A stretch of DNA of 64,000 nt from an uncultured Phycisphaerales bacterium. Its GTDB lineage: Bacteria > Planctomycetota > Phycisphaerae > Phycisphaerales > SM1A02. The stretch lies in assembly GCA_905480395.1 (NCBI GenBank), contig CAJQQE010000015.1, positions 58,341 to 122,340 on the forward strand. Reading direction: 5' to 3'. Shown here in pieces: positions 1-9,227 of this stretch (position 1 is the stretch's first letter; each line of letters begins with the position of its first letter). The notes below the pieces were generated by a model. The model saw only the letters and a list, made by a program, of their open reading frames with translations. It did not search any database and was not told where the DNA came from. Position numbers and translations under genes: made by a program.

Positions 1-2
1 TT

Positions 3-1718
3 GAACAGGCGCGTTTCCGCGGAGACGTCCGGGTCGCCAGTGACGAATTCAAACTCGGTTCCGACGCGCTGGTGGTTGACTTCGTCAAGGGCGGCGATGG
101 CGAGGCCATCGAACGCATTCTCGCCACCGGTGGGGCCCGGGTGGATCGGGTCGGCGAAGTCGGGTCGCTTCAAGCGACTTCGATTGATTTGTCGCTGGCG
201 CGAACTGATGACGGTCGGACGATTCCGACCGGGATGGTGGCGGAAGGCGACGTTGAGGCGCGTGATCCCGGCCAGACCCTCTGGACCAATCGACTGCGGG
301 TTGGATTCCGCCCTCGGGCCGAAGACGATCGCCCTTCCGAAGCGGCGTCTGGAATCACCGGAGAGTTCGCCGGCGGTGATGTGGGTGCCGTCGAGATCAC
401 GACCATCGATGCCGGTGATGGCGTCCAAGTCCGGCTGGAGGAAGGGGCTCGCGTCTTCGCGGACCGACTCCAAGGGGATGGGGTCAATCGAACGCTGCAA
501 CTCGAAGGTGACGATGTGATGGTGCTTCGGGCTAACGTGGTGGCGGACCAACTTCGAGATGTCCAATTCGACGATGCCTCCCGAACCGTGCGGGGTACCG
601 GGCCGGGTCGGTTCCGGTATTACGACCAGAGTGTGGTGCCGGAGTCCAAGGGGCGGATCGAACGTCCTTCGCCGCCGACCCGGACGTCTTTGGCAGCCAC
701 TTGGTCGCAGGCGATGCTTTACAACGAGGATGCCAACGACGGTGGTGGCCGGCTTGATCTCGAAGGTGACGTTCGCGTTCGAAGCACCCCAGATCCGATG
801 ACCAGTGATCGGCTCGATGCTCGTCGCGTTTCGCTTGATCTTTCCAACGAGGTCGGCGGCGTGCGTCCGGTCGGTGAACGTGACCAAGGGCTGCTCGGTA
901 AGGACGGCGGAAAGACGCTCGATCGACTCGTCGCACGTGGCGATGCCGTACTTGAGAGTCGGACCTGGAACAGTCCCGCTCGTCGTGGTGAGCCTCGGCT
1001 CTTCCGGGTCAACGGCGAGCACGTCGAATACACGGTCTCGACCCGGGAGGCATTGGTCGACGGCCCTGGGGGTTTGCTTGTGCATGACCCTGATCCATCG
1101 AGTTCCAAGGCTGAACGCGGCCCCGCATCCACCGCCGGATTCGGTGTCGATGGAACCAGCCGATTCCGCTGGGCGAGGCGGATGACCATGAACCGTGAGG
1201 TCGACGACCGCTATCTCGTGATCATGGAGCGAGAGGTCGAAGTATTGCATGCGGGGATCGATCCAGAAGACACCCTCACGTTGACCGCGGACCGACTTGA
1301 GGTCACGCTCGAACGTCCGGAAGATCGGGCCGGGGCGGCTGCCGAAGCACCCAAAGCTGACCCGCCGCTGGTGGATGGCGAGCCGTCCAAAGTGGCGGAA
1401 GTGGCACCCGATAAGATTGCAAAGAAAGACCAGAACGAACTGATGGCCGCCGGCGTGGAACTCGGAGGTCCGGCGGAGTTAGTTCGCGTGAGAGGCATCG
1501 GCCGCGTCTTCGTCCGTACTCCGGATCATGACATCGAGTGTCAAGAGTTCGATTACAACGTCGATACCCAGATTGCGATGCTCCGAGCGAGCCCGGGCCG
1601 GGTGGTCACGGTGCAGTCGAAGGGCGCCGCGACGCCCATTCGCGCCGAGCGAGTGCAATGGGATCTGCGAACCGGTCGGATCAGGATTCTCGGCGGCGAA
1701 GGCGGCATCGCCCGCTGA
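3..1718 (+). CDS. LptA/OstA-like LPS transport protein, 5' truncated by window edge
   Basis: This reading frame is open to the first base of the window, so the true start lies outside; about 571 codons are visible. The first residues (FRGDVRVASDEFKLGSDAL) look like the OstA/LptA repeat, in which short beta-strands form a slide for lipopolysaccharide through the periplasm. Further strand-rich segments with the pattern 'x-A-E-R-V-Q-W-D-L-R-T-G' near the C-terminus match the same fold. The protein is much longer than a classical LptA (about 180 aa), so it may be a multi-repeat periplasmic bridge or an LptC/LptD-N-like protein. The LptF/LptG permease pair lies about 45 kb away in the same window. 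The family assignment comes from sequence character only; which Lpt component it is remains open. Confidence 0.65.
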   Translation, partial: EQARFRGDVRVASDEFKLGSDALVVDFVKGGDGEAIERILATGGARVDRVGEVGSLQATSIDLSLARTDDGRTIPTGMVAEGDVEARDPGQTLWTNRLRVGFRPRAEDDRPSEAASGITGEFAGGDVGAVEITTIDAGDGVQVRLEEGARVFADRLQGDGVNRTLQLEGDDVMVLRANVVADQLRDVQFDDASRTVRGTGPGRFRYYDQSVVPESKGRIERPSPPTRTSLAATWSQAMLYNEDANDGGGRLDLEGDVRVRSTPDPMTSDRLDARRVSLDLSNEVGGVRPVGERDQGLLGKDGGKTLDRLVARGDAVLESRTWNSPARRGEPRLFRVNGEHVEYTVSTREALVDGPGGLLVHDPDPSSSKAERGPASTAGFGVDGTSRFRWARRMTMNREVDDRYLVIMEREVEVLHAGIDPEDTLTLTADRLEVTLERPEDRAGAAAEAPKADPPLVDGEPSKVAEVAPDKIAKKDQNELMAAGVELGGPAELVRVRGIGRVFVRTPDHDIECQEFDYNVDTQIAMLRASPGRVVTVQSKGAATPIRAERVQWDLRTGRIRILGGEGGIAR

Positions 1719-1732
1719 GGGTGGCATCTTCT

Positions 1733-1759
1733 CCCGCGTCGCCCGCGTCGCCCGCGTCG
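1733..1759. repeat. Three perfect tandem copies of a 9-mer (CCCGCGTCG)
   Basis: Three adjacent copies of CCCGCGTCG lie just after the stop of the OstA-like gene and are followed by a partial fourth copy. No function is evident; it is probably slippage-prone simple sequence in the 123-base gap between two convergent genes. Confidence 0.85.
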
Positions 1760-1841
1760 CTCGATGTTGGCGTGCCGGGCACATGCACCGCTCCGGGTCA
1801 GAGGCACACCGGCGCGGACCGTGACCAGACGTCCATGTGAG

Positions 1842-3452
1842 TCACGGGCCGGGGCAGACGCCCCACGCCCCGATCAGCCACCCGAGATCTGCACTGCTCA
1901 CGACGCCGTCCGCGTTGAAGTCCGCGGGCGTTTCATCCGGCACCCGTCCCCAGGCCAGGAGTAGGTCTGCGAGGTCGGCCGAATTCACCACGCCATCATC
2001 GTTCAGGTCGGCGGGACAACCGGGACCCGGGGTGAGCACGACCTCGAACAACTGGTTCGAGGCGAACGTGTCCGGGAAGGTCACGATGCCTTGGCCGTTG
2101 GCGATGATCCCGCCGTACAGATACGCCACCGAGGTCGCTTCGGTGATCGCATCCAGATCGATCTGGTGCCGCGTTTCGTCGATCAAGGGAATGGTGAAGG
2201 TCTCGATGCCGTTGAACCAGACGTTGCCGTTCTCGTCCGTGTCCATCGGGAAGGACGCGCCGGTCAGGTGCTGGCTCCACGAATCAGAATCGGGGGCGTA
2301 CCGAACCGCGAGTACTTCGTTCGAATAGGGGATGGTTGGATTTTCGACCAGTTTTCCTTCGGCGAGCACCTGGTAGCCGAGTCCGCCGAAGGCAACGAAC
2401 CAGTTTTCTCGACGAGACTCCGACCACAGGGAGAACGCACCGGATTCGTAGACGTTGAATCCCTGTAGCAGGGTTCCCGGCGTCTCGGGATCTCGCATCG
2501 ACATGGCACCCTCCGAATCGATCACGATCGGTGCGGTCCAGATGCCTTCTTCAGGCGTGAAGACGCCACCGAGAGCGACCGCGCCGTCACCGCTGGGGAC
2601 GGTTGCCGGAAACACATTGAGATCGCGCCGGCGAGCCCACGCCGGAGGAGATGTCGTTTCGCCGAGGTAGATCGGCGGTGTGCCGGGCTGCGTCGCGTCG
2701 AGCGCAAACCGGCGGATGCTCTTGGTGTAGACCTGCGTGGTTCCGATCGAAGGGCAAACGTTCAGGTCGACGTAGCCCCCTTGAAAATCGTGGCCGAGAC
2801 ACGACCAGAGTTCGTCTCCATTCTTGATCAGGACCCCGCCGCAGATGGTGAAGAAATCTGACGACGCGTCCTTCGGAGCCTCGTGGAAACGAATGTGATC
2901 GGCCAGCGCGGTGCGATCCCCGAGCACCCACCCGATCACGCCTTCCACATCGAAGACCCGAAGCGTGGAGAAGGTGACGTAGTCGCCGTTCTCGTCGATG
3001 CCGTATCCACCAAGGGAAACCAGTCGATCGTCCACCTGCGTCGACAGGGGGTTGGTCGACGCGAGCGACGCCATCTGATTCGGCGTCAGCCCCGTATCGC
3101 GCTTGGTGAGGGGCCTGGTAAACGTCTCGCGAGTCTTGAAGTCCACGACCATGAGCGAGTGATTGAAGTCGGCCGCCGGCCAGTTCACATCGGGATCGCA
3201 GGTGAAGTTGTGGAGGCCGGTGGTCTTGCCGCCCACGAGGAGCAGCCGTTGGCCGAGCATCGCGTGTGCCGCCGAGTGGATGGCGGGCAGGTCGTCGCCG
3301 ATCCAGTCCACCAGTTCGACCTCGACCCGGAAGGGGACACCTCCGGTGACCAAGGGCGAGAGTGACTCGGTTTGGTTTTGCGCCGTGGCTGATGTCTGAA
3401 CACCGAGCAGGATAATCGGCAAAGCAATCGCGGAAGCAAGGGTCGGGTGCAA
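1842..3452 (-). CDS. Secreted protein with propeller-like body and C-terminal dockerin-like EF-hand pair
   Basis: About 536 aa if it starts at the TTG at 3452. That start has a GGAG seven bases upstream and puts a signal peptide (ASAIALPIILLG, then SATAQ) at the extreme N-terminus; the frame is open to a TTG at 3500, but that start would bury the signal peptide. The body has repeated short motifs such as 'HAMLGQRLLLVGGK' that recall Kelch or galactose-oxidase-type propellers. The last 60 residues hold two Ca-binding loops (DLNDDGVVNSADL and DFNADGVVSSADL), each followed by a hydrophobic stretch ending in AWG, a tail typical of secreted planctomycete proteins. It lies 69 bases downstream of the tryptophan dioxygenase gene on the same strand. 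Substrate and function are unknown. Confidence 0.7.
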   Translation of the reverse strand: MHPTLASAIALPIILLGVQTSATAQNQTESLSPLVTGGVPFRVEVELVDWIGDDLPAIHSAAHAMLGQRLLLVGGKTTGLHNFTCDPDVNWPAADFNHSLMVVDFKTRETFTRPLTKRDTGLTPNQMASLASTNPLSTQVDDRLVSLGGYGIDENGDYVTFSTLRVFDVEGVIGWVLGDRTALADHIRFHEAPKDASSDFFTICGGVLIKNGDELWSCLGHDFQGGYVDLNVCPSIGTTQVYTKSIRRFALDATQPGTPPIYLGETTSPPAWARRRDLNVFPATVPSGDGAVALGGVFTPEEGIWTAPIVIDSEGAMSMRDPETPGTLLQGFNVYESGAFSLWSESRRENWFVAFGGLGYQVLAEGKLVENPTIPYSNEVLAVRYAPDSDSWSQHLTGASFPMDTDENGNVWFNGIETFTIPLIDETRHQIDLDAITEATSVAYLYGGIIANGQGIVTFPDTFASNQLFEVVLTPGPGCPADLNDDGVVNSADLADLLLAWGRVPDETPADFNADGVVSSADLGWLIGAWGVCPGP

Positions 3453-3521
3453 GGGTTTCTCCAGTCGCTCGATCCTAACCTGCGAATCTCTGCGATCCAA
3501 TGGAGAAGTTTCAATCCCGCC

Positions 3522-4301
3522 TTAGAGTTCGGTACGAATTTCCCAGAGGTCCGGAAAGATGGGTTGAAAGAGCGTTTTCTGCAGATAACCAACGCCCGGG
3601 GAGCCGCCTGTTCCCTTCTTGAAGCCGATCGTCCGCTCCACCATCTTCACATGGCGGTATCGCCATTCCTGAAGTCCCTCATCGAGATCAACGAGTAGTT
3701 CGCAGAGCCCACGCAGCCTTGGCAGCTCCCGATACATGCGGATCAACTCTGCGTGCAGGGCGACGCACGAGCGGGTGGGTTCCGTTCCCTCCGCAAATGC
3801 TTCACGCGGGATCTCCAGACCATTCCGGGAAAGGAAGCCCAAGACATACTCCCAGACGGACGGCTCCGAGAGACGACGCTCAAGGGCGGCTCGCTCGTCG
3901 GATCCTTCAGGGTAGTTGGCCAGTGGTCGCTCCCGCTTGTGGCCAAGAATGAATTCCCACTCGCGAAACTGGACGCTTTGAAACCCGCTTGAACTCGCGA
4001 GAAAGTCGCGAAACGAGAGGAAGGAGACAGGAGTCATTGTCTCGAGCACGTCGATCTGACCGACCATGGTCTTCAGAATCGTCAGGATCCGTCCGAGCGT
4101 TGCCTCGGCCGCGATGAGATCATCGGCTTCGAGCATGCGCCGAAGTCCCTCGGTCTCATGAATCTGTTGCTTGAACCAGAGTTCGTAGACCTGATGGATG
4201 ATGATGAACAACATCTCGTCGTGCTCGGGTCCGTCCGATTCGGGGACCTGCAGCGAGAGGAGTTGGGGAATACGAAGATAGCTGGCGTAAGTGAGTTCCA
4301 C
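3522..4301 (-). CDS. kynA: Tryptophan 2,3-dioxygenase
   Basis: Heme enzyme that opens the indole ring of L-tryptophan to N-formylkynurenine, the first step of the kynurenine route. Seen in the sequence: the N-terminal 'LTYASYLRIPQLLSLQ', the signature 'HDEMLFIIIHQVYELWFKQ', and the C-terminal heme-binding region 'RHVKMVERTIG' followed by 'KKGTGGSPGVGYL'. The start chosen is GTG at 4301, giving 259 aa and beginning right at the conserved LTY motif. The open frame upstream runs into the desaturase gene and gives only low-complexity basic sequence. The stop of the desaturase gene is 11 bases upstream, so the two may be cotranscribed. No other kynurenine-pathway gene is in the window. Confidence 0.93.
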   Translation of the reverse strand: MELTYASYLRIPQLLSLQVPESDGPEHDEMLFIIIHQVYELWFKQQIHETEGLRRMLEADDLIAAEATLGRILTILKTMVGQIDVLETMTPVSFLSFRDFLASSSGFQSVQFREWEFILGHKRERPLANYPEGSDERAALERRLSEPSVWEYVLGFLSRNGLEIPREAFAEGTEPTRSCVALHAELIRMYRELPRLRGLCELLVDLDEGLQEWRYRHVKMVERTIGFKKGTGGSPGVGYLQKTLFQPIFPDLWEIRTEL

Positions 4302-4311
4302 GCGGGGAATG

Positions 4312-5904
4312 CTACGACGAACTGGGTTCGCCCGCGCCGATCGCCTCGGCAAGCGGCTGCCATGCATGCGGAGTCGAGAGTCCGTGCCGCTCACACAGGA
4401 GGCCCGCGGTGATCTGGGACGAGAGGAAGATCACCGGAAGGCCGGAGCCCGGATGGGTGCCGCCCCCGACCAGCCAGACGCCGTCGACTTCCTCAAGTTT
4501 GTGTTGTGGGCGACGGTGGAGCATCTGATCGAGACCGTGGGCCAGATTGAAAGTGGCCCCATGGTTGATCCGCTCGTTGGACCAGTCGGCGGGGGTCACC
4601 ATTTTCTCGGCGCGGATCCGTGAGCTGATCCCCTCGATGCCAAATACCGTTTCAAGTTTCTCAAGCGTCGCGGCTCGAAGCTTCGGGCCCTCGACGTCCC
4701 AGTCAATGTCGGCTCGATCGTTGGGCGTCGGAACCAACACGTAGAGGGCGCTGCATCCTTCTGGAGCCAGGCTCGGATCGATGGCGGAGGGATTGTGGAG
4801 ATACGTCGAAGCGTCCTGAGTCAGCCGCCCACCCCCGATATTGTCCAGATTCTCCCGATACGTCTGGGAGGTATAGATCGTGTGATGCGGTAGATCGACT
4901 TCGCCATCGATCCCGAGGTACAGCATGAAGGTGCTGCAGGAATACTTCTTGGAGTCGACCTTTGGATCAGACCACTTTCGGCGAAGGCCGGTGGGAATCA
5001 GGTTCTTCAACGCCCAAGTCGCATCGGCATTAATCACGACCTCGTCGTATCGATGGACGCCGGTTCGTGACCGGACACCGGTCGCTCGTCGGCCATCAAA
5101 CTCGATCCCCTCAACCGGGTCGTCGACATGGATCTGGCCACCGAGTTCCGTGAAGACTTTTGCCATGGCTTCGATCAGTTGGTTACATCCACCCTTGGGG
5201 TGCCAGACTCCGTACTCGTATTCGATGAACGGGAGAATCGAGAAGAGACCCGGACATTCGAATGGGCTCATGCCCAAATACTTGCTCTGGAAAGACAGTG
5301 CGAGTCTGACGTGTTCGTTTTTGAAATATCCGGAGAGATGGCTATGGACGGATTGCCATGGCTTGATCGAAGGACCCGCTTTCAGGGTGTCCATTCTCAA
5401 GAGGTCGAGTGGGGATCGGATCGGCCGACGAAGAATCGGCGTCATCAGTTCGAGCTTGCGGCGATTGTCGTGCATGAATCGGCGGAAGGCAGCCCCATCC
5501 CCTGGCTCGATGCCATCGAGGGTTGCGGCCATGCGTTCCACATCCTGCGTGGCGTCGATTTGGAGAGGCGCTTGGTCCGGTCTCCCAATCAGGAGTCGAT
5601 ACATCGGATCAAGGCGATGGAGATCGGCGTAGTCAGAAAGGCGTCGATTGCAGGCGGAGAAGATCTCCTCGAGCACCCACGGCATCATGAAGAAGGTGGG
5701 GCCCGTATCGAAGGCGTAGTCGCCCACCACGGTGCGGCGGGTCCGGCCTCCAATGATCGGCTGAGCCTCATGAATCGTCACCTGAGCCCCAGCCTGAGCG
5801 AGGAGCATGCCTGTCGCGAGGCCGCCGGGCCCCGCACCAATGATGGCGATGTTGGGTCTCTCGGCGATGTTCGGGGGCGTGGGCGTGGCAATCATGAAAA
5901 GCAT
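4312..5904 (-). CDS. CrtI/CrtP-type FAD-dependent carotenoid desaturase or oxidase
   Basis: About 530 aa from ATG 5904 (a second ATG at 5895 is equally possible). The N-terminus has the dinucleotide-binding fold IIGAGPGGLATGMLLAQAG followed by 'GGRTRR', and the C-terminus has the phytoene-desaturase signature 'VDGVWLVGGGTHPGSGLPVIF'. The family acts on lipophilic polyenes at the membrane with FAD as cofactor. A second, distinct paralogue lies at 7635 with an aldehyde dehydrogenase between them. That mirrors C30 pathways in which CrtN desaturates and CrtP oxidises a terminal methyl group to an aldehyde. I infer the CrtP-like role for this copy from context, not from a diagnostic residue. It is divergent from the aldehyde dehydrogenase gene, with about 125 bases between them. 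Confidence 0.8.
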   Translation of the reverse strand: MLFMIATPTPPNIAERPNIAIIGAGPGGLATGMLLAQAGAQVTIHEAQPIIGGRTRRTVVGDYAFDTGPTFFMMPWVLEEIFSACNRRLSDYADLHRLDPMYRLLIGRPDQAPLQIDATQDVERMAATLDGIEPGDGAAFRRFMHDNRRKLELMTPILRRPIRSPLDLLRMDTLKAGPSIKPWQSVHSHLSGYFKNEHVRLALSFQSKYLGMSPFECPGLFSILPFIEYEYGVWHPKGGCNQLIEAMAKVFTELGGQIHVDDPVEGIEFDGRRATGVRSRTGVHRYDEVVINADATWALKNLIPTGLRRKWSDPKVDSKKYSCSTFMLYLGIDGEVDLPHHTIYTSQTYRENLDNIGGGRLTQDASTYLHNPSAIDPSLAPEGCSALYVLVPTPNDRADIDWDVEGPKLRAATLEKLETVFGIEGISSRIRAEKMVTPADWSNERINHGATFNLAHGLDQMLHRRPQHKLEEVDGVWLVGGGTHPGSGLPVIFLSSQITAGLLCERHGLSTPHAWQPLAEAIGAGEPSSS

Positions 5905-6029
5905 TTCGTCTGGGGTTTTTTCCGGATGCGAATTCGGCCGCCCGTGACCGAAGAAGGGGGGGCGAATCGAATCCGTGGGTAGACTACTCGCGAATCCAAT
6001 TTTGGTCGGAAAGGCCTTGGAGATTCCCG

Positions 6030-7553
6030 ATGCCTTCAGAACCAATCATCAACCAGCAGTCAATCCGGACCACCCCATCTCTGAATCCCGAGGCCTCTCA
6101 GGATCTCGCAGTGATGGTGAATCATGATTCGAACGAGTCGGCTGATCCAACGATGAATCCCAACCCTTCACCATCAACCACCCGATCACCGGCAGACGGC
6201 GGGCTTGGCGGCCCGGGATCCAAGAAACGCCGTGCGTGGGCGCGACGATTCGGGCGATTGATCGCGGCGGATCTGGAGACGCTTGCATCGCTGGCCGAGT
6301 CCGAAGTTGGAAAACCGGCTTGGGAGACCATGACCGCGGAATTGATGCCGCTGATCGCCGCGTGTGATTGGCATGCTCGGCGAGCGAGTCGAGTCCTGAA
6401 GGACCGTTCACTCCCGGGGCGGCCATGGTGGCTTCTGGGTCAGCGTGGCCTGGTGCGGAGGGTCGCGCTTGGTCGCGTCGGCATCATCGGTACCTGGAAC
6501 TATCCGATTCAACTCCTCGGTATCCAGATCGTTCAGGCGGTCGTCGGGGGGAATCGCGTGATCGTCAAACCCAGCGAACGATCACCAAAGACGCAGCGTC
6601 GGCTTCTCGAACTTGCCCGCGCGGCCGGTCTTGACCAAGAAGATGTGGTTGTGATGTCGTCGGGCCGGAACGTTGGGCGCCAGTTGCTTCAAGCGCCGGA
6701 CCTCGATCATGTTGTGTTCACTGGCTCCACGGCCATCGGCACCTTGGTCGCGGAGTCCGCGGCCGGCCGATTGCTCCCCACCACACTTGAACTCTCCGGC
6801 TGTGATTCGGCGATTGTCTTTGATGATGCGGATCCAGTGGTCGCCGCACGAAGCGTCTGGGCATCGGTCACGATGAATGCTGGTCAGACCTGCATGGCGC
6901 CGCGGCGGGTACTCGTTCATGCGGAGCAGCATGCCGCGTTTGTGGCCGCACTCGTCCCGCTGGCCGCCGGTGCCGGGATGCGAAATCTGATTGACGCCGA
7001 CGCGGCAAACCGTCATCGGGATCTCGTCGAAGACGCGATCCGACGAGGTGGTCAGCCAGCCGCTCAAGTCGCCGATCCGGCAGAAGGGCGGCGGGTACGT
7101 CCTCAGGTGATTCTCGACTGCCCCTTGGACGCTGAGGCCTTCAATGGCGATCACTTCGGCCCGTTACTGGTCGTTCGCGCCTGGCGAACCGAAACGGAAC
7201 TCTTCGCCTTGCATCAGCGGGGCGGAAAGCACCTGGCCACCAGTGTCTTCACCGCGAATCACCGCCGGGTCGACCGATTGATTCCCTTGCTGGGAGGCGG
7301 CCTGGTCACGATCAACGACTGCGTCATCCCGAGTGCTCATCCTGCGGCCACGCTCTCCCCGGTCGGTAGCAGCGGGTGGGGGAGCAGTCGAGGTACCGAG
7401 GGGCTGCTCGCGATGACCCGTCCGGTCGTGGTGACTCGCACCGGGCGATGGCGAATACCCGCGGGCGAACCCGACCCCCGCGGAAAGCGAATGCTTGAGA
7501 AGATGGTTCGCCGGTGGGGGCGGGGCATCACGCCACCGCCAGAGACGAGTTAA
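6030..7553 (+). CDS. Aldehyde dehydrogenase, probably for an apocarotenoid aldehyde
   Basis: 507 aa. It shows the NAD(P)-dependent aldehyde dehydrogenase motifs: 'GTWNYPIQL', 'VVFTGSTAIG', the general-base motif LELSGCDSAIV, and the catalytic cysteine in 'NAGQTCMAPRR'. The first 60 residues are Ser/Pro/Asn-rich and probably disordered; internal ATGs at residues 29 and 42 could be starts, but GGAG lies 9 bases before ATG 6030. The gene sits between two carotenoid desaturase homologues. In the staphyloxanthin pathway an aldehyde dehydrogenase converts the CrtP-made C30 aldehyde to the acid that is then glycosylated, and I infer the same job here. Planctomycetes have been reported to make C30 carotenoids from squalene, which fits. 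Confidence 0.85.
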   Translation: MPSEPIINQQSIRTTPSLNPEASQDLAVMVNHDSNESADPTMNPNPSPSTTRSPADGGLGGPGSKKRRAWARRFGRLIAADLETLASLAESEVGKPAWETMTAELMPLIAACDWHARRASRVLKDRSLPGRPWWLLGQRGLVRRVALGRVGIIGTWNYPIQLLGIQIVQAVVGGNRVIVKPSERSPKTQRRLLELARAAGLDQEDVVVMSSGRNVGRQLLQAPDLDHVVFTGSTAIGTLVAESAAGRLLPTTLELSGCDSAIVFDDADPVVAARSVWASVTMNAGQTCMAPRRVLVHAEQHAAFVAALVPLAAGAGMRNLIDADAANRHRDLVEDAIRRGGQPAAQVADPAEGRRVRPQVILDCPLDAEAFNGDHFGPLLVVRAWRTETELFALHQRGGKHLATSVFTANHRRVDRLIPLLGGGLVTINDCVIPSAHPAATLSPVGSSGWGSSRGTEGLLAMTRPVVVTRTGRWRIPAGEPDPRGKRMLEKMVRRWGRGITPPPETS

Positions 7554-7634
7554 TCGAGTGGATCGATCGTGTTCAATAGGATCTTGAAAAGCCCCGTGAG
7601 AATTCATAGGGCATGACATTGGAGCGAATTTAGC

Positions 7635-9227
7635 ATGTCAACAGAACGAACCAGCGCGGTGGTAGTCGGGGGCGGATTGGCCGGCTTGGCCGCGGCGGTC
7701 GAACTCCGCACCCGGGGTTTGGATGTCACGATCATCGATCGCAATGAGCATCTCGGCGGAAAGATGAACGTCCTGCAGGAGTCCGGGTTCTCCTTCGACA
7801 TGGGGCCGACCATCCTCACGATGCCTCAGGTGATCCGCGGCATCATCGAGCGAACGGGGAGGACGGTTGCGGACTACGTGGACATTGTCGATCTCGACCC
7901 CCAGTGGCGCTGCATGTACGAAGACGGAACGGTGCTCGACCTTCGCGGCGACCTTGAAACGATGGTGGCGGCGCTCGATCAGCAGTTCCCTGGGCAGCGG
8001 GTCGGCGACGGCTGGCGATCCTTCATCAACTACAGCCGACGAATGTACGGGCTGAGCGAAAAGGTCTTCTTCTACAAAGACATCGGTGGAATCCCAGACA
8101 TGATGCGGTCGACCCCGACCACGGAGCCGGGGATCCTCAAGGATGTCCTTGCGATGCGGATGCATTCGAACGTCGGGGCGACGATCCACAAGCACGTTCG
8201 GGAACCGCATGTGGCGCAGCTCTGCGAGCATTTCCTTCAGTACGTCGGATCGAGTCCATTCTTGGCACCGGCGATCCTCACTTTGATTGCCGCGGCGCAA
8301 GTGGATCATGGTTGCTGCTACGCGATGGGTGGCACGAGGATGGTCGCGGCGAGTCTGGAGAAGATTCTTCGCGAGGAGGAGACCGAGATCATCTTGGGAA
8401 CCGGGGTGAAGAAGATCATTCACAACGGGAAACGAACCTCCGGCGTCGAGCTTGAGGATGGGAGAATCATCGAGGCCGATCTGGTGGTCAGTAATTGCGA
8501 CGTGCAACGAACCTACCGCGACCTCATGGGCGACGATCGAGCGCTCAACGAGCAGGCGAAGATCGGTCGGAAGTACACGCCAGCCTGTAGCGGGGTGGTC
8601 TTCTACCTCGGGCTCGATCGCCAGTACGATCATCTCTTGCATCATGACTTTCTGTTCAGCCGGGATCCGCGGGAAGAGTTTGCGGATATCTACGACCGAG
8701 GGATTCCCGCCCGAGATCCGTCCATCTACCTCGCGGCACCGAGCCGTACCGATCCCAGCCAAGCACCGGAAGGCGGGGAGGCGCTGTACGCGCTCATTCA
8801 CACGCCGTACCTACGACCGGGGCAGGAATGGCACGGCCGCGGCGGACTGCTCGAGCAGTACCGACCGGTGGTCATGGACAAACTCAAGCGGATGGGCATG
8901 GAAGACCTCGAGTCGCACATCGTCGTCGAACGCCATCTGACGCCGCAGGACATCGACCGGATGTACAACGCGGAAGGTGGCGCGATCTACGGCCTGGCGA
9001 GCCATGGCCGCCTGGCCGGCGGATTCAAGCCGCGAAATCGAAGTCGAGTGCTGCGGAATCTGTATCTTGCCGGCGGAAGCGTGAACCCCGGACCCGGCGT
9101 GCCGATGGTGCTCATGAGCGGCGTCACGGCCGCACTCGCCGCCGCCGATGATCTTGGAATCGGCGATCCTCGAACTTCGAGTTCTGGGCAGGAGGAAGCA
9201 TGTCAGGAAACGGTGACGATGGGCTGA
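7635..9227 (+). CDS. CrtN/CrtI-type carotenoid desaturase
   Basis: 530 aa, close to the usual family length. It has an FAD Rossmann motif VVVGGGLAGLAAAVELRTRG at residues 9-28, then 'HLGGKMNVLQESGFSFDMGPTILTMPQV', which is strongly CrtI/CrtN-like. The C-terminal 'NLYLAGGSVNPGPGVPMVLMSG' is the family's flavin-binding signature. The expected role is stepwise desaturation of a C30 (or C40) carotene at the membrane. GGAG lies 10 bases upstream of the ATG. The 3' end overlaps the next gene by 28 bases, so this gene, the acyltransferase and the glycosyltransferase form one tightly packed transcription unit. Confidence 0.87.
   Translation: MSTERTSAVVVGGGLAGLAAAVELRTRGLDVTIIDRNEHLGGKMNVLQESGFSFDMGPTILTMPQVIRGIIERTGRTVADYVDIVDLDPQWRCMYEDGTVLDLRGDLETMVAALDQQFPGQRVGDGWRSFINYSRRMYGLSEKVFFYKDIGGIPDMMRSTPTTEPGILKDVLAMRMHSNVGATIHKHVREPHVAQLCEHFLQYVGSSPFLAPAILTLIAAAQVDHGCCYAMGGTRMVAASLEKILREEETEIILGTGVKKIIHNGKRTSGVELEDGRIIEADLVVSNCDVQRTYRDLMGDDRALNEQAKIGRKYTPACSGVVFYLGLDRQYDHLLHHDFLFSRDPREEFADIYDRGIPARDPSIYLAAPSRTDPSQAPEGGEALYALIHTPYLRPGQEWHGRGGLLEQYRPVVMDKLKRMGMEDLESHIVVERHLTPQDIDRMYNAEGGAIYGLASHGRLAGGFKPRNRSRVLRNLYLAGGSVNPGPGVPMVLMSGVTAALAAADDLGIGDPRTSSSGQEEACQETVTMG

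Noticed and set aside
1..519. Open frame from the first base (TTG, 172 codons) in another frame than the OstA-like gene
   Set aside because: The overlapping frame from base 3 runs 571 codons, has OstA-type sequence and continues to a proper stop; this one has shadow-like Arg/Ser-rich content.
7638..8801. 387-codon minus-strand open frame opposite the CrtN-like gene
   Set aside because: It is a GC-rich antisense shadow of a strongly conserved desaturase and has no ribosome site or recognisable motif.
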